A DNA stretch of 64,000 bases, taken from contig CM077152.1 in assembly GCA_039583875.1 (NCBI GenBank), forward strand, positions 17,781,059 to 17,845,058, in the 5' to 3' direction. How positions within the stretch are numbered: position 1 is the stretch's first letter; each line of letters begins with the position of its first letter. Under the pieces are notes generated by a model. It did not search any database and was not told where the DNA came from. It saw only the letters and a list, made by a program, of their open reading frames with translations. Positions 63,998-64,000 of the stretch are shown here, one piece after another. Source of the DNA: Platanthera guangdongensis. Lineage: Eukaryota; Streptophyta; Magnoliopsida; Asparagales; Orchidaceae. A program made the position numbers and the translations under genes.

Positions 63998-64000
63998 CGC

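Overview
This window is plant nuclear DNA made almost entirely of nested transposable elements. The evidence is plant-specific: Ty3/gypsy elements of the Tat/Retand and Athila branches, Ty1/copia elements primed by initiator-Met tRNA, a hAT transposon with a plant-type TAGTGGTGGGC end, spliced antisense retrotransposon ORFs, and long stretches of unannotatable AT-rich DNA. No intact host gene, tRNA or rRNA was found. The species cannot be named from the sequence. All LTR divergences quoted are hand counts and approximate.

Layout. (1) 568-11754, RE1: a Tat/Retand-like gypsy element on the minus strand (TSD GGCAT). It has broken gag-PR-RT-RNaseH-archaeal-type RNaseH-IN plus two plus-strand 'antisense' genes (aORF1, aORF2) between integrase and the 3' LTR. 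(2) 12853-26388, RE2: a second Tat-type element on the minus strand (TSD AGATG). It keeps gag/PR remnants and a spliced antisense gene but shows no RT or IN. It carries three large tandem arrays and a 590-bp hAT-like miniature element (17839-18428). Its right LTR is split by copia-A (22507-26340), a non-autonomous copia element with an open 559-codon ORF. (3) 26389-28135: unassigned DNA with a possible host first exon and an inverted pair of LTR-like arms. (4) 28142-33926, copia-B: the long, coding relative of copia-A, minus strand, TSD GACCG, disabled by nonsense and frameshift changes. (5) 33927-39083: unassigned DNA, including a possible Helitron relic with a repeated splice-donor module. 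(6) 39084-52818: a solo gypsy LTR (TSD AGAGG) split by a complete Athila-type element, RE5 (39139-50644, minus strand, TSD GACAC). (7) 53344-56117: a decayed autonomous hAT transposon. (8) 57331-61021, copia-C: a degraded sibling of copia-A with a nested 403-bp solo LTR. (9) 61022-64000: tandem repeats and a gypsy LTR read on the minus strand that begins at 63997.

How the parts relate. Copia-A, -B and -C are one family in three states. A and C share the same four internal deletion joins relative to B, so they descend from one deleted master that would need B-like elements for RT and IN. RE1 and RE2 are two Tat families whose antisense genes have TATA boxes; in RE2 the TATA box lies inside the LTR itself. 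LTR divergence by hand is roughly 1.8% for copia-A, 2.1% for RE5, 2.9% for copia-B and 5.5% for RE1, which agrees with the nesting order.
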